The notes: a model not told the origin generated them from the sequence alone. 48,806 nucleotides of DNA from Planctomycetota bacterium (GCA_013286045.1 JABDGM010000012.1:19201-68006), one strand, 5' to 3'. Positions 32,981 to 43,107 are shown, counted from the stretch's first letter. Numbers and translations: made by a program.

Positions 32981-35665
32981 TCAATTCCCTTGCAGTGATT
33001 TCGCGTGGCTGCTATCACGCTGCACGCTGCCAACCTTGCCGGTCTTCTGCGTGAACATCGAACTGTGCGAATCGCCGCGCGACAGCAGAAACGCCATCAA
33101 GTCCAGCAGTTCATCCTCTTGCAGTGTGTTGAGCAAACCCACCGGCATCGGCGAAACCTTCGAAGGCTCCATCGATTCGATGTTTTTACGGTTCACTGTA
33201 ACTAAGGCGTTTGGATCGAGCATGTTCGTATTAATAGTAATTCCATCGCCGTTGTAGTTCGTGACGCGACCCTCGATCACTTTGCCGCTCTCCGTCGTGA
33301 CAATCGACGCCGCGTACTGATCGCTGATCACTTTGCTCGGTTCCAGCACCGATTCCAAAATGTCGCGCGGGCTGAATCTTCCGGCGAGCCCCGTTAAATC
33401 CGGCCCGACGTTTCCGCCTTCACCCGCGAAGTGATGGCATCCATAGCAATTCGCCGCCGCAAACATCTGCCGGCCGTGCTCGAAATTGCGATCCTTCAAC
33501 TTGGTTGCCAACAGAGGAATCACATCATCCATCTTCCAATCTTTCACGAACGGACGATTGGTAGCGGCCGCGCTGTGGTCATCGGCCGCCGGCTTCGCTT
33601 CGAGCAAGTCGCCAAGCTCTTTCCGCTCATCGGCAGTCGTGTTCGTGAGCGCGTTCGTCCTCAGCTCTTGATCATAGACCGGAAAATTATTGCCCCCATG
33701 AAAACCTTGCGCCTTCGCCAACCATTGGAAAAATTGCCGGTGAAGGTCGAGTGTCCAACCGGCGTTCAAATACTGAAGCGAAGCCGCAATATCCATTTGC
33801 TCCTGCTGTGTCGGCGCGGCCAAGAGAAGTTCGACGCCCTTTTTTGCCGTCGAAGGAGCTTGCAAATAGGACATGAGCTCGGTCAACATCACGTTGCAGC
33901 GCCGATCATCGGCCGGATACCACTTATCTAGCCGCGCGGTCAGCGCACTACGGGTCGCTTCGTCCGGCGCGCCCAACCGATACAACGCCAATTGGTAAAC
34001 ACGTAGTAGCTCAAGCCGCTGTTCGACCGAAAGCTTCTCCCAATCAAGCCGCGCGAGTGCCGCGAGCACTGGCTGTTCCAGCGGGTGCCGCACCGCATCG
34101 TTTGCTGGGTACGTCGGCAGCGGCGTATCCAAATCGGCGCCGGTCGGTTTGTACGAACGCGGAATCATTCGCACCAAGCCGAGCAGGGCGGTGATCGAAG
34201 CCTGCGGATCTTTCTCCGCCAGCGCCCGGTCTTTCCAGCTATCAAGCGGGCGATGCTCGATCGCGGTCCGAGCCGCAAAGCGAACGAAGCGATCCGAACT
34301 GTTCAAGTGCGGCCACGCAGTTTCCACGGCGTCCGGATGATCACCCACGTGAAGCGCTTCGAGCTGGTGCCGAATTTTACGCTGATCGTCGCCCGCCTGA
34401 TGCTCGACCGCAGGCGCCGTCGAATCTTTGCCAACATACGTCAGCCGATACAAACCCGACTGTGTCTTCCGGCCACCGATCAGGAAATACATCGCACCAT
34501 CGTGCGGATTGATGACCACGTCGGTCAGCGGCAGTGGCGTCGCCGTCATGAACTCTTCCACCGTTGCGTCGTACGACGCGCCCTGCGGCTTGGGAAATAG
34601 CGCGTACATTTTGCCGTACGTCCAATCGCACATGAACAGCGCGTTCTGATACCTGGCCGGAAACTTCGCACCATACCCGAACGTCAAACCTGTCGGCGAA
34701 CCGAGGCCAATGTTCAGCACCGGCGACAGCGTATCCGCGAGATACTCAGGCCACGTATTACTGCCGTTACGCCATCCCCACTCCGAGCCGCTCACGACAT
34801 GGCACACGCGCGTTGGCTTGTACCACGGCGCGCCGATATCCCATTCCATGTCCGAGTCGTACGTGAACAGCTCGCCATCGGCGTTGAACGCGATATCGAA
34901 CGGATTGCGAAATCCGCTTGCGACGCGCTCAAAATGTTTTCCATCTGGATCGACCTTGTAAATCGCGCCCGCCGGGGCCGGCACGCCGCGCATGAAACCC
35001 ACGCCGTAGATCCGCGGAAAGAGTCGATCCTCGTCCCAAATCTTCGGCACGCGCGAGTCGGCATCCTCGACAGGTTTCGTATTGTTGCCGCACACCACGT
35101 ACAGAGACTTGCCATCAGGCGACGGAATGATGCCATGCGGCCCGTGCTCGCCGTCGCCATCGAGATGCTGAAGAAACTCGACTGTATCGAGCTCGCCGTC
35201 GCCATCTTTATCGGTCACGCGATACAGGCCATTCTTCTCGCGGTTCTGCGAGTTGACCATCACATACAAGCTATCGAATGCCCACAACAGCCCGTGGGCC
35301 ATGCCGATCTCGACCGGAATCTTTTCGATCTTGGGTTTGTCGCTCGACCCGATCGCCGGCGGCGTAATGCGATACAAGCTGCCGTACTGATCGCTCACGA
35401 TAAGCTGGCCCTTCGGGTCGCAACAAATATTGACCCACGAGCCTTCCTGCTCTTTCGGCACGGAGTACAGCAGCTCAACTTTAAAACCGTCCGGCACGTG
35501 AATGCTCTTCGCTGGCGTAGCCGCGGCCGCCAATTCGAAGTGTGACTTCGAATCCGTTTTCTTTTCGTCGTTTTTTTTGTCGCCTTTCTTTTTGGCGGCT
35601 CCGACCGCAATAAACGAAATGCAAAGAAGCCACGCGGTCGTCCAAATAATGCGTCGTACCATCAT
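32981..35665 (-). CDS. PVC-type cytochrome protein with NHL-like propeller and CxxCH haem motif
   Basis: An 894-residue exported protein. The start is ATG 35665 or 35662 (MMVRRIIWTTAWLLCISFIAVGAA, a signal peptide). A Lys/Asp-rich linker follows, then a six-bladed propeller of the membrane-bound dehydrogenase type at about 40-430 (IHVPDGFKVELLYS, DQYGSLYRITPP, HGPHGIIPSPDGKSLYVVCG, FRNPFDIAFNADGELFTYDSD). An alpha-helical HEAT-like region follows, then a C-terminal cytochrome c domain with haem motif CYGCHH (Cys740, Cys743, His744) and a distal Met likely in SPMPVGL. This architecture is highly expanded in planctomycetes and is thought to act in periplasmic redox reactions; the substrate is unknown. 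Confidence 0.93.
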   Translation of the reverse strand: MMVRRIIWTTAWLLCISFIAVGAAKKKGDKKNDEKKTDSKSHFELAAAATPAKSIHVPDGFKVELLYSVPKEQEGSWVNICCDPKGQLIVSDQYGSLYRITPPAIGSSDKPKIEKIPVEIGMAHGLLWAFDSLYVMVNSQNREKNGLYRVTDKDGDGELDTVEFLQHLDGDGEHGPHGIIPSPDGKSLYVVCGNNTKPVEDADSRVPKIWDEDRLFPRIYGVGFMRGVPAPAGAIYKVDPDGKHFERVASGFRNPFDIAFNADGELFTYDSDMEWDIGAPWYKPTRVCHVVSGSEWGWRNGSNTWPEYLADTLSPVLNIGLGSPTGLTFGYGAKFPARYQNALFMCDWTYGKMYALFPKPQGASYDATVEEFMTATPLPLTDVVINPHDGAMYFLIGGRKTQSGLYRLTYVGKDSTAPAVEHQAGDDQRKIRHQLEALHVGDHPDAVETAWPHLNSSDRFVRFAARTAIEHRPLDSWKDRALAEKDPQASITALLGLVRMIPRSYKPTGADLDTPLPTYPANDAVRHPLEQPVLAALARLDWEKLSVEQRLELLRVYQLALYRLGAPDEATRSALTARLDKWYPADDRRCNVMLTELMSYLQAPSTAKKGVELLLAAPTQQEQMDIAASLQYLNAGWTLDLHRQFFQWLAKAQGFHGGNNFPVYDQELRTNALTNTTADERKELGDLLEAKPAADDHSAAATNRPFVKDWKMDDVIPLLATKLKDRNFEHGRQMFAAANCYGCHHFAGEGGNVGPDLTGLAGRFSPRDILESVLEPSKVISDQYAASIVTTESGKVIEGRVTNYNGDGITINTNMLDPNALVTVNRKNIESMEPSKVSPMPVGLLNTLQEDELLDLMAFLLSRGDSHSSMFTQKTGKVGSVQRDSSHAKSLQGN

Positions 35666-35873
35666 GTTCCAAGAATTGGCCAAGGCGGGTGGGGCAGGGC
35701 AGGTGGGATCGATATCGGCCAGCCGCAGTACACGGCAAGCGACACGATAATTCTATCGCAGCCAAAGTCCTTATTATAGTTGCAACCGTCGGTTGGTGTC
35801 CCGAAATTGGCACACGCAGCACGTTGATTATGTCGCAACTGCCGAAACTGTTACGCCGTGCGTCTTGCTGTAA

Positions 35874-37040
35874 CTAATCCAGCAGCCGCTTCGCAAACGC
35901 GAACGATGCCCGGTGGACTGCGTCAAATTCCGGATCCTTCGGATTGAAACTGCTGATCTTGGCGTGCGGCATGACGGCCTGGATGAACTTGTCGTCGCCC
36001 AAATAGATGGCCGTGTGCCGAATTTTGCCATCCGCCGCGAGGAAGTAAAGGGTGTCCCCGCGACGCAATCCGCCCATGTGCCACCGCGTCGCGCTGAGCT
36101 GGCCAACGTAGAACTGCTGGTACGCATCACGCGGCAGAAACAAGCCAACCGAGGCATAACTCTGCTGCACAAGGCCAGAGCAATCGACCCCTTCGCTCGT
36201 CCGGCCGCCCCAAAAATAGGGCGTGCCGATCAGCTTCTTGGCCGTCGCGATGATGTCGTCGATCTTCTTCGCCGGAGTTTCGCAAACGCGGCAAATCGCG
36301 GCAGGCAGCTCGATCTTCGGGCCGCTCGGCAGTTCAACGGTCACCTTGTCATCTTTCGACGAAACCCACTTCAGCCGCGCGCCGGCCGGGATTTTCGTCT
36401 TGCGGAGTTCCTGGTCCGACGTCACGAGAACGCGCGGACCCTCCAAATACTTGCCATATGCCTCTTCATCCATCCGCAAAACGTCGTCGGCTCGCAAGTA
36501 GCCCAAATAGCCTTCCCGGCTGTGGACCAGTAAATTCCCATCCTCTTCGCGAAGCAAAAACAACGGATCGCCCAATAAGCAGTCGTTCTGCTGCTTGCTG
36601 CGACCACCCGGCCGATCGAAGCAATAACTGTGGTCAACGTTGGTGATCGCAAATATCTTCTTGCCAAGTTTTTCGGAAGGCAACGACTCTAACTTGTCAT
36701 CAATGACAAACCCCAGGGCCTCCAAAAACTCACTCAACGCGCGCCGTGTTTCTGCATACTCGACGTAGCCGCGCAACGTCACGTTTCGCCCGGTGCCGCG
36801 CTCGGCCTGCACATCGAACGCGCAAATCCGGCTGTCGTTCCCCAACTCGCGCGAAAAAAAGTTCACGTATTGCGTCAACCGCTCGGGATCGCCTTTCAAT
36901 TCGGGTTCGACGCGCCGCGCAACGCGACGCAAATCCGGCGGCATCTCCGGTTCGGCCGTCGGCTGACCTGTTGTCTCCGCTGCCCGGCCCACCGCCACAC
37001 CGAACAAGCATAGTGCGATCAAACTTGCGAGAACCCGCAT
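35874..37040 (-). CDS. NlpC/P60 (C40) cell-wall peptidase with N-terminal extension
   Basis: A 388-residue exported protein from ATG 37040 (MRVLASLIALCLFGVAVGRAA, signal peptide). Residues 25-130 form an N-terminal region of unknown family. The middle, about 135-245, resembles SH3-like segments (REGYLGYLRADDV). The C-terminal C40 peptidase has the triad Cys287 in GVDCSGLVQQ, His342 in RHTAIYLG and a third polar residue, probably His354 in VMPHAK. It probably cuts gamma-D-Glu-diamino acid bonds of peptidoglycan peptides, as YkfC-like proteins do. It stands between the cytochrome gene and the divergent desaturase, and no partner is evident. Confidence 0.87.
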   Translation of the reverse strand: MRVLASLIALCLFGVAVGRAAETTGQPTAEPEMPPDLRRVARRVEPELKGDPERLTQYVNFFSRELGNDSRICAFDVQAERGTGRNVTLRGYVEYAETRRALSEFLEALGFVIDDKLESLPSEKLGKKIFAITNVDHSYCFDRPGGRSKQQNDCLLGDPLFLLREEDGNLLVHSREGYLGYLRADDVLRMDEEAYGKYLEGPRVLVTSDQELRKTKIPAGARLKWVSSKDDKVTVELPSGPKIELPAAICRVCETPAKKIDDIIATAKKLIGTPYFWGGRTSEGVDCSGLVQQSYASVGLFLPRDAYQQFYVGQLSATRWHMGGLRRGDTLYFLAADGKIRHTAIYLGDDKFIQAVMPHAKISSFNPKDPEFDAVHRASFAFAKRLLD

Positions 37041-37332
37041 CAAATTGGTCCAATCAAGAGATTAATGGAGATACGAAGTGCAGCTGATATTTACTGACAA
37101 TGGACATTAAAACAACGCCACCCAACACTCGCAAGTTTGCCGCGATACGTGACTTATCTCGCGGCAAACGAAACGCTTTGCCACGCCAATAGCCGGCGAG
37201 CTAAGACTCGCCAGACCCGCCTCACCTCGGTTCCCGAGATTTGACCGAACACCGAACCTACCCTATATTCGAGCCTTCCCGTCCTTTCCCCATCCCCCCC
37301 CGGCTGCGCATTCGGAACGCCGCAGATACTAC

Positions 37333-38391
37333 ATGTCGACCACCGAGACTGAAGTACGGCTTCCACCGCGTCGGCAGCAAAAACCGGCGGAAGTTGCCAC
37401 TTCACTGGATCTCGGCAACGCGGCCCCAGAAACCGCGATGGCGGATGCTCGCGACTCCCGTCTCCCTCGCCCTCGGCTGGTCGACGACAAAAGCCGCATC
37501 GTCTGGACGTACATCGCCGGCATCGGCATTTTCCATTTGCTAATCCCGTTGGCGTTTTACTCGTACTTTTTCAGCTGGTGGGGCATGCTCTGGCTGCCAG
37601 TGGGCAACTTTCTTGTTTGCTCGATGGGAATCGGCGCCGGCTACCACCGGTTGTTAACCCACCGCGGTTACAAATGCCCGCTGTGGCTTGAGCACACGCT
37701 CGCCGTATTGGGAATGTGCAATTTGCAAGATTCGCCTCTTCGCTGGGTAGTTGTCCACCGAATTCACCATCAGCATTCCGATCACCAATCCGATCCTCAT
37801 ACGCCGCAGGTCAGTTGGTTCTGGGGTCACGTCGGCTGGCTATTCATTGAGAACCGCGAAACCACCACGCCCGAGGCCTACCACAAATACGCGGGCGATC
37901 TCCTAAGCGATCCGTTCTACATCAAGCTCGAACGCAATTACCGGTACTTCGGCGTCTACTTCCTGCAGTTCCCAATCTTTTTCGCGCTCGGCCTCGCCGT
38001 CGGCTATCTCGTACACGGCACGGCTGCCGCCAGCCTGCAATACGGCGTGCTGTGGCTGCTGTGGGGTGTCATCTACCGCACGCTCTTCACGTGGCACGTG
38101 ACCTGGGCCGTAAATTCCGCCGCCCACCTATGGGGCTATCGCAATTACGAAACGCGCGAGAACAGCCGCAACAACTGGCTCTGCGCCCTCGGCACCAACG
38201 GCGAAGGTTGGCACAACAACCACCACGCCGACCCGCGCTCAGCGGCCCACGGCCATCGCTGGTGGGAATTCGACTTCACCTACCGCATGATCTGCCTGTG
38301 GGAACGCCTCGGTCTCGCCTGGGATGTCGTTCGCCCGAACCAACCCCTTCTTAATCGCAGCAAAAAAGCTGTGCGCAACGTCCCGCGATAG
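37333..38391 (+). CDS. Acyl-CoA desaturase (fatty acid delta-9-type desaturase)
   Basis: A 352-residue membrane di-iron enzyme. After a soluble N-terminal extension of about 55 residues come hydrophobic segments and three histidine boxes: HRLLTHR (105-111), HRIHHQH (142-148) and HNNHH (294-298, in [14 protein letters not shown]). These match the stearoyl-CoA desaturase-like family, which introduces a double bond into saturated acyl chains. The first helix starts near residue 57. The N-terminal extension is longer than usual and low in complexity; an internal ATG start at codon 36 (MADARDS) cannot be excluded. It is a single gene between the divergent peptidase and the convergent lactonase gene. 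Confidence 0.95.
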   Translation: MSTTETEVRLPPRRQQKPAEVATSLDLGNAAPETAMADARDSRLPRPRLVDDKSRIVWTYIAGIGIFHLLIPLAFYSYFFSWWGMLWLPVGNFLVCSMGIGAGYHRLLTHRGYKCPLWLEHTLAVLGMCNLQDSPLRWVVVHRIHHQHSDHQSDPHTPQVSWFWGHVGWLFIENRETTTPEAYHKYAGDLLSDPFYIKLERNYRYFGVYFLQFPIFFALGLAVGYLVHGTAAASLQYGVLWLLWGVIYRTLFTWHVTWAVNSAAHLWGYRNYETRENSRNNWLCALGTNGEGWHNNHHADPRSAAHGHRWWEFDFTYRMICLWERLGLAWDVVRPNQPLLNRSKKAVRNVPR

Positions 38392-38412
38392 GGATGCTCA
38401 GAGGTCGACGAC

Positions 38413-39546
38413 TCATCGTGCATCCTGCACTTCGATGCACATCGGCGTCGGCACGTTGACGATCTTGTCCCAGTACGCAACGGCACCCGATTTATCGTTC
38501 GATTCGAACAGCGAGATCGTATTCGAATCTCGCCCACCCACGAGGATCCACTTTCCGCTCGGCGAAATGTTGAACGTGCGCGGGTGCGCACCGCGAATTG
38601 CCTCGCGGTTAATAAATTTCAACTGGCCCGTTTGTGAATCGATACGATACGCGGCTATTGCATCAAGCCCGCGAATCGAAACGTATAGAAAGTCATACCG
38701 AGGATGAACGTAGATCTCCGCATACGTGCACAAATTCGGCTGTAGCTCGGCTGGCAATGATTCCGTCGTTTCAATTGCGTCCAGCTTGCCAGCGTCAGCA
38801 TCATATTTGAACGACGTCACAGTGTTGCCCAGCTCGTTCGCCACGAACGCAAACTTGCCATTCGGATGAAGCGCCAAATGCCTTGGCCCGCTGCCCGCTG
38901 GCAATTCGCCATACCCGTGCGGCTTCAATGTTCCATCGCCGAGATTCATTTCGTAAATCACAATTCGATCCGAGCCTAGGTCGGGCACGAACAAAAATCG
39001 ATTCGCCGGGTCGGTGACGACCTGATGCGGATGCGGCCCCTCCTGCCGCTCGCGATTTGGCCCGGTGCCGCTATGCCGCACGAGCGCCGACCGGGGCTTA
39101 ATCGATCCATCGTCTGCGAGCGGGAACGCCGCTACCGATCCGGAACCGTACTGCGCCGTAAACAAAACCTTACCGCTCCGATCCGTCGCCAGATGACATG
39201 CCCCGCCGTCGCCGATCGGTTGGCTGTTAAGGAACTTGAGCGCGCTCCGATCGTCGGCAATTTCGAACGCCGCGACCCCGGGCTTACCATCCTTTAACCG
39301 ACAAGCCGCGTACATCCGTTTGCCATCCGGCCGAATCGCTAAAAACTCCGGCGAACCGATTTCCGCCGCCAACTTCGGCTGAGTCAGCTTTCCGGTCGCG
39401 CCATCCTGCTCCGCTCGATAAATGCCGTCCTGCTGGCCAATCGCCGGCCTTTCTGTGCCGATCCACACGACCGCGTTTTTAGCAATTGAAGATTCGCTCA
39501 TCGCCATCGCCGCTAAAATCCAACAAGCAACCCAAAACTTCCGCAT
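38413..39546 (-). CDS. Lactonase family seven-bladed propeller protein (6-phosphogluconolactonase type)
   Basis: A 377-residue exported propeller protein. The signal peptide is MRKFWVACWILAAMAMSESSIA. Blade motifs typical of the Pgl-like lactonase family are present: SPEFLAIRPDGKRMYAACR, ACHLATDRSGKVLFTAQYGSGSV, GPHPHQVVTDPANRFLFVPDLGSDR, GPRHLALHPNGKFAFVANEL, YAEIYVHPRYDFLYVSIRG and HPRTFNISPSGKWILVGGRDS. The cytoplasmic E. coli Pgl acts on 6-phosphogluconolactone; an exported version must have a different, probably non-phosphorylated substrate. It converges with the desaturase gene (21 bp) and diverges from the MDR gene. Confidence 0.9.
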   Translation of the reverse strand: MRKFWVACWILAAMAMSESSIAKNAVVWIGTERPAIGQQDGIYRAEQDGATGKLTQPKLAAEIGSPEFLAIRPDGKRMYAACRLKDGKPGVAAFEIADDRSALKFLNSQPIGDGGACHLATDRSGKVLFTAQYGSGSVAAFPLADDGSIKPRSALVRHSGTGPNRERQEGPHPHQVVTDPANRFLFVPDLGSDRIVIYEMNLGDGTLKPHGYGELPAGSGPRHLALHPNGKFAFVANELGNTVTSFKYDADAGKLDAIETTESLPAELQPNLCTYAEIYVHPRYDFLYVSIRGLDAIAAYRIDSQTGQLKFINREAIRGAHPRTFNISPSGKWILVGGRDSNTISLFESNDKSGAVAYWDKIVNVPTPMCIEVQDAR

Positions 39547-39668
39547 GAACCACCGCCTCCGCGCAATCGAACGATTCTTGTGAGCCGTCTAGCATAACAG
39601 CGCCATTCATGCAGTGACGACGCGTTCCTGCCGCCCACGGACGCTTTTTTGTACAATTGCAATCACCA

Positions 39669-40706
39669 ATGGCTGTTTCACTTCCTCAAACAATGCGCGC
39701 CGTCCTGCTCGAAGCGTACCACGCCAACCTCAGTGACGCGATTCGAAGCTTGAAGGTGGTCGACCGCCCCGTGCCGACGCCACGTCGCGGCCAGGTCCTT
39801 GTGCGCATCGAAGCCGCGCCCTGCAATCCTTCCGACTTGCTACTGCTCGAAGGTCTGTACGGCACGCTCAAAAAGCTGCCGACAGTTCCCGGCTGGGAAG
39901 GCGCCGGCACCGTTGTTGCCAGCGGCGGAGGGATTTACCCTGGTTGGCTTGTCGGCAAACGCGTTGCCTGCGCCCTGCCGCACGATGGCGACGGCACCTG
40001 GGCCGAATACTTCGCCGCAGACGCCAAAGATTGCATTCCGGTGAAAGCTGCTCTCCCCATCGAGCAAGCCGCCACCTTAATCGTCAATCCGCTCACCGCC
40101 GTCGCCCTGCTCGAAACGGCCCGCAATGGCGGCCACCGCGCGGCAGTTCACTCCGTCGCTTGCAGTCAACTCGGCCGGATGATCCTCGCCATCGCGGCCG
40201 ACATGAACTACCCCGTTGTCCACGTCGCTCGGCGGCCGGAGCAAGTGGAGATGCTCAAATCGCGCGGCGCGAAGTACGTTCTCAACTCATCGCAAGAAAA
40301 CTTCGCAGACGAACTGAAGGAACTCGCGAAACGCCTCGGCGCAACGGCCGTCTTCGAAGCGATCGCCGGCGACATGACCGGCACCATCCTCAACGCCATG
40401 CCGCCAAAAACAACCGTCTATCTCTACGGAGCGCTCTCCGAAAAGCCCTGCGCAAATATCGACCCCATTGAAGTTGTCTTCCATGAGAAAACGCTCACGG
40501 GATTCTATCTTGGCAATTGGCTGCGCGATCGCGGCATCATCGGCATGTTGCGCACCGTCTCGCGCGTTCAGCAAATGCTCATTGAAAAACGCATCGAAAC
40601 AACGATTCAACGAAAACTAACCCTCAATGAAGTCGTCGACGGCCTCCTGCATTACATCTCTCACATGACCGACGGCAAAATGCTCATCCTGCCGCACCGC
40701 GCGTAA
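39669..40706 (+). CDS. MDR superfamily NAD(P)-dependent oxidoreductase
   Basis: A 345-residue medium-chain dehydrogenase/reductase started at ATG 39669; the frame opens at TTG 39657. The GroES-like catalytic domain shows QVLVRIEAAPCNPSDLLLLEG and TVPGWEGAGTVVASGGG. The nucleotide-binding domain carries AVHSVACSQLGRMILAIA, a variant of the usual Gly-rich AxGxxG pattern, and YLYGALSEKPC. Zinc-binding cysteines are not apparent, which places it with the zinc-free quinone-oxidoreductase/enoyl-reductase-like MDRs. The TAA stop directly abuts the TTG start of rlmKL, so the two are probably co-transcribed. Confidence 0.9.
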   Translation: MAVSLPQTMRAVLLEAYHANLSDAIRSLKVVDRPVPTPRRGQVLVRIEAAPCNPSDLLLLEGLYGTLKKLPTVPGWEGAGTVVASGGGIYPGWLVGKRVACALPHDGDGTWAEYFAADAKDCIPVKAALPIEQAATLIVNPLTAVALLETARNGGHRAAVHSVACSQLGRMILAIAADMNYPVVHVARRPEQVEMLKSRGAKYVLNSSQENFADELKELAKRLGATAVFEAIAGDMTGTILNAMPPKTTVYLYGALSEKPCANIDPIEVVFHEKTLTGFYLGNWLRDRGIIGMLRTVSRVQQMLIEKRIETTIQRKLTLNEVVDGLLHYISHMTDGKMLILPHRA

Positions 40707-43049
40707 TTGGCTGAAAGTACCCACGTGACCGCAGCCAATCTCAGTTCGACAGAATCGATCGACCTCATCGCCACCGCCGCCGCCGGCACCGAAGCCGTCG
40801 TCAAACGCGAGCTGGCCGCACTCGGTTATCCCGTACGCACTGTCGCCCACGGCCGCCTTCTGTTCCAAGGCGATATGAACGCCATCTGCCGCACGAACCT
40901 TTGGCTTCGCGCTGGCGAACGCATCCTCATCCAAATGGCAGCGTTTCCCGTGACCGATTTCGGCGTCCTCTTTGACGCCACCGCCGCCGCACCCTGGGAG
41001 CGTTGGCTGCCGCGTGATGCCGAATTCCCAGTGAAGGGTCGCTCTCATCACTCGCAGCTTTCGAGCGTTCCAGCATGCCAAAAAATTGTGAAGCGAGCCA
41101 TCGTCGACCGTCTGCTCAAAGCCCACAACACGGGCAGCTTGCCCGAAACTGGTCCCAAAGGTGCCGTCGAAATCAGCATCCGAGATGACGTCGCCACGCT
41201 CACGCTCGACACGACCGGCGTCGGCCTCCACAAACGCGGATACCGCCGCCTCGTCGGCGAAGCCCAACTTCGCGAAACACTCGCCGCCGTCCTCATCCAA
41301 CTAAGCTACTGGCGCCCCAGTCGCGTGCTCGTCGACCCATTCTGCGGTACCGGCACGATCCCGATCGAAGCCGCGCTCATCGGCCGCAACATCGCGCCCG
41401 GCCTGCGGCGCAACTTCGCTTTCGAAGATTGGCCGACCTTCGATCGCCACTTGCTTAAGCAAGCTCGCGATGAAGCGCAGTCCGCCATCAGTCCGCCGCT
41501 CGAAGAACGCATCATCGGCTACGATATCAACCCGGAAGTGCTTAGCCTCGCGCGCTACCACGCCGAACAAGCCGGCGTCGCAGATGACATTCACTGGCAA
41601 GAGCGCCCCTTCAGTGAACTCCGCGCCAAAGCCGAGTACGGCTGCATCATCACGAACCCACCTTACGGCGAACGGCTTGGCGTGGATGCCGAAATCGAAC
41701 AACTCTACCGTACATTCCCGTTAGTCCTGCGTCGCCTTCCCACTTGGTCGCACTACATCCTCTCCTCGCGCCCCGATCTCGAAGCGCTCGTCGGCCAAAC
41801 CGCCGACCGCCGCCGCAAACTCTACAACGGCCCCCTCGAATGCACCTACTACCAATTCCACGGCCCACGCCCGCCACGCGCGAGCCAAAGTGGAAACCAA
41901 GAAGAAAACTTCCCTAACGAAAACACCGAGCGCATAGAAAACAAAGCGGAAACCGAAGTCGACGCTGAACCTGAAACCGAACCAGTTCGGCTCCCTCCCC
42001 TCGGCGGGGAGGGCAGGGGAGGGGGGAGCGAACCAACGGAGCCAGCCGCTGAAAAACCGCAACGCAAGATGCCCACTCCCGCCTTCGGCGGCCTCCAAAC
42101 CTCCGCCACGCGCCAAGCCGAGGAGTTCGCCAACCGCCTACGCAACCGCGCCCGCCACTTCCGCCGCTGGCCAACGAAGCGCGGCATCACCTGCTACCGA
42201 CTCTACGAGCGCGACGTCCCCGATGTCCCACTAATTGTCGACCGCTACGAAAACGCGCTCCACATCGCCGAATTCGCTCGCCCGCACGACCGCTCCACCG
42301 CCCAGCATGCCGATTGGCTCGACCTCATGGCCCGCACCGCCGGCAAGGTGCTCGAAGTGCCGCGCGAGCTGGTCTTCATGAAGCATCGTGACCGCCAGCG
42401 CGGCGACGACCAGTACCAACGCGTCGATGACCGCGAAGCCCGCCTCACCGTCCAAGAAGCCGGTCTCAAGTTTGTTGTGAACCTTTCCGACTACATCGAC
42501 ACCGGCCTCTTCCTCGACCATCGCCTTACGCGCCAGATGGTCCGCGAGTCCGCCGCCGGCAAACGCTTCTTGAATCTGTTCGCCTACACCGGCTCATTCA
42601 GCGTCTACGCCGCTGCCGGTGGCGCTGCATCAACTACAACGGTCGATAAATCCGCGACTTACGTCGACTGGACTCGCGAAAACTTGGAGCTGAACGGGTT
42701 CAACGATCCGCCGCACGAACTAGTCCGCGCCGATATCCGCGACTTTATCAAGTCGCTTCGGCCCAGCGATGTTTGGGATCTCGCCGTCGTCGACCCGCCG
42801 ACGTTTTCCAACACGAAAGGCGCTGAGGTCGATTGGGACGTCCAGCTCGACCACGGCGAGCTCCTGCGCCGCCTCGCGCCGCATATCGCGCCGAGCGGAA
42901 TCGTCTTCTTCAGTACAAACTTCCGCCGCTTCAAACTCGATGAGCCCGCGCTCACCGACTACCAAATCCGTGACATCACCGGAAAAACCATTCCCGAAGA
43001 CTTCCGCAACGACCGCATCCACAAATGCTGGAAACTAACCCGCAGTTAG
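40707..43049 (+). CDS. rlmKL: Fused 23S rRNA methyltransferase RlmK/RlmL
   Basis: A 780-residue protein compared with about 700 for E. coli RlmKL. It has a THUMP domain (about 15-165), an RlmL methyltransferase (about 170-390) with VDPFCGTGTIPIEAALIGR and NPPYGER, and an RlmK methyltransferase (about 475-780) with FLNLFAYTGSFSVYAAAGG and VVDPPTFSN. RlmL methylates N2 of G2445 and RlmK N7 of G2069 in 23S rRNA (E. coli numbering). The start is TTG 40707 directly after the MDR stop; GTG 40725 is an alternative. The long linker (about 395-470) is charged and holds an insertion, LPPLGGEGRGGG (429-440), encoded by a REP-like palindrome. Confidence 0.95.
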   Translation: MAESTHVTAANLSSTESIDLIATAAAGTEAVVKRELAALGYPVRTVAHGRLLFQGDMNAICRTNLWLRAGERILIQMAAFPVTDFGVLFDATAAAPWERWLPRDAEFPVKGRSHHSQLSSVPACQKIVKRAIVDRLLKAHNTGSLPETGPKGAVEISIRDDVATLTLDTTGVGLHKRGYRRLVGEAQLRETLAAVLIQLSYWRPSRVLVDPFCGTGTIPIEAALIGRNIAPGLRRNFAFEDWPTFDRHLLKQARDEAQSAISPPLEERIIGYDINPEVLSLARYHAEQAGVADDIHWQERPFSELRAKAEYGCIITNPPYGERLGVDAEIEQLYRTFPLVLRRLPTWSHYILSSRPDLEALVGQTADRRRKLYNGPLECTYYQFHGPRPPRASQSGNQEENFPNENTERIENKAETEVDAEPETEPVRLPPLGGEGRGGGSEPTEPAAEKPQRKMPTPAFGGLQTSATRQAEEFANRLRNRARHFRRWPTKRGITCYRLYERDVPDVPLIVDRYENALHIAEFARPHDRSTAQHADWLDLMARTAGKVLEVPRELVFMKHRDRQRGDDQYQRVDDREARLTVQEAGLKFVVNLSDYIDTGLFLDHRLTRQMVRESAAGKRFLNLFAYTGSFSVYAAAGGAASTTTVDKSATYVDWTRENLELNGFNDPPHELVRADIRDFIKSLRPSDVWDLAVVDPPTFSNTKGAEVDWDVQLDHGELLRRLAPHIAPSGIVFFSTNFRRFKLDEPALTDYQIRDITGKTIPEDFRNDRIHKCWKLTRS
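41991..42028 (+). repeat. REP-like palindrome inside rlmKL
   Basis: CCCTCCCC (41993-42000) pairs perfectly with GGGGAGGG (42006-42013), followed by CAGGGGAGGGGGGAG. It is read in frame as LPPLGGEGRGGG, in the linker between the two methyltransferase domains. It belongs to the same general class as the intergenic palindrome at 15471-15506. Confidence 0.7.
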
Positions 43050-43068
43050 CCGCCAATCACATGTAGGT

Positions 43069-43083
43069 GGCCTCTGTGAGGCC
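43069..43083. terminator. Short hairpin between convergent genes
   Basis: GGCCTC (43069-43074) and GAGGCC (43078-43083) enclose TGT, 20 bp after the rlmKL stop and 25 bp before the end of the facing gene. It is preceded by GTAGGT, which resembles common planctomycete intergenic repeats. No T-run follows, so termination is only a guess. Confidence 0.4.
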
Positions 43084-43107
43084 GGGCGGCCAAGCCGAAG
43101 TCGTCCG

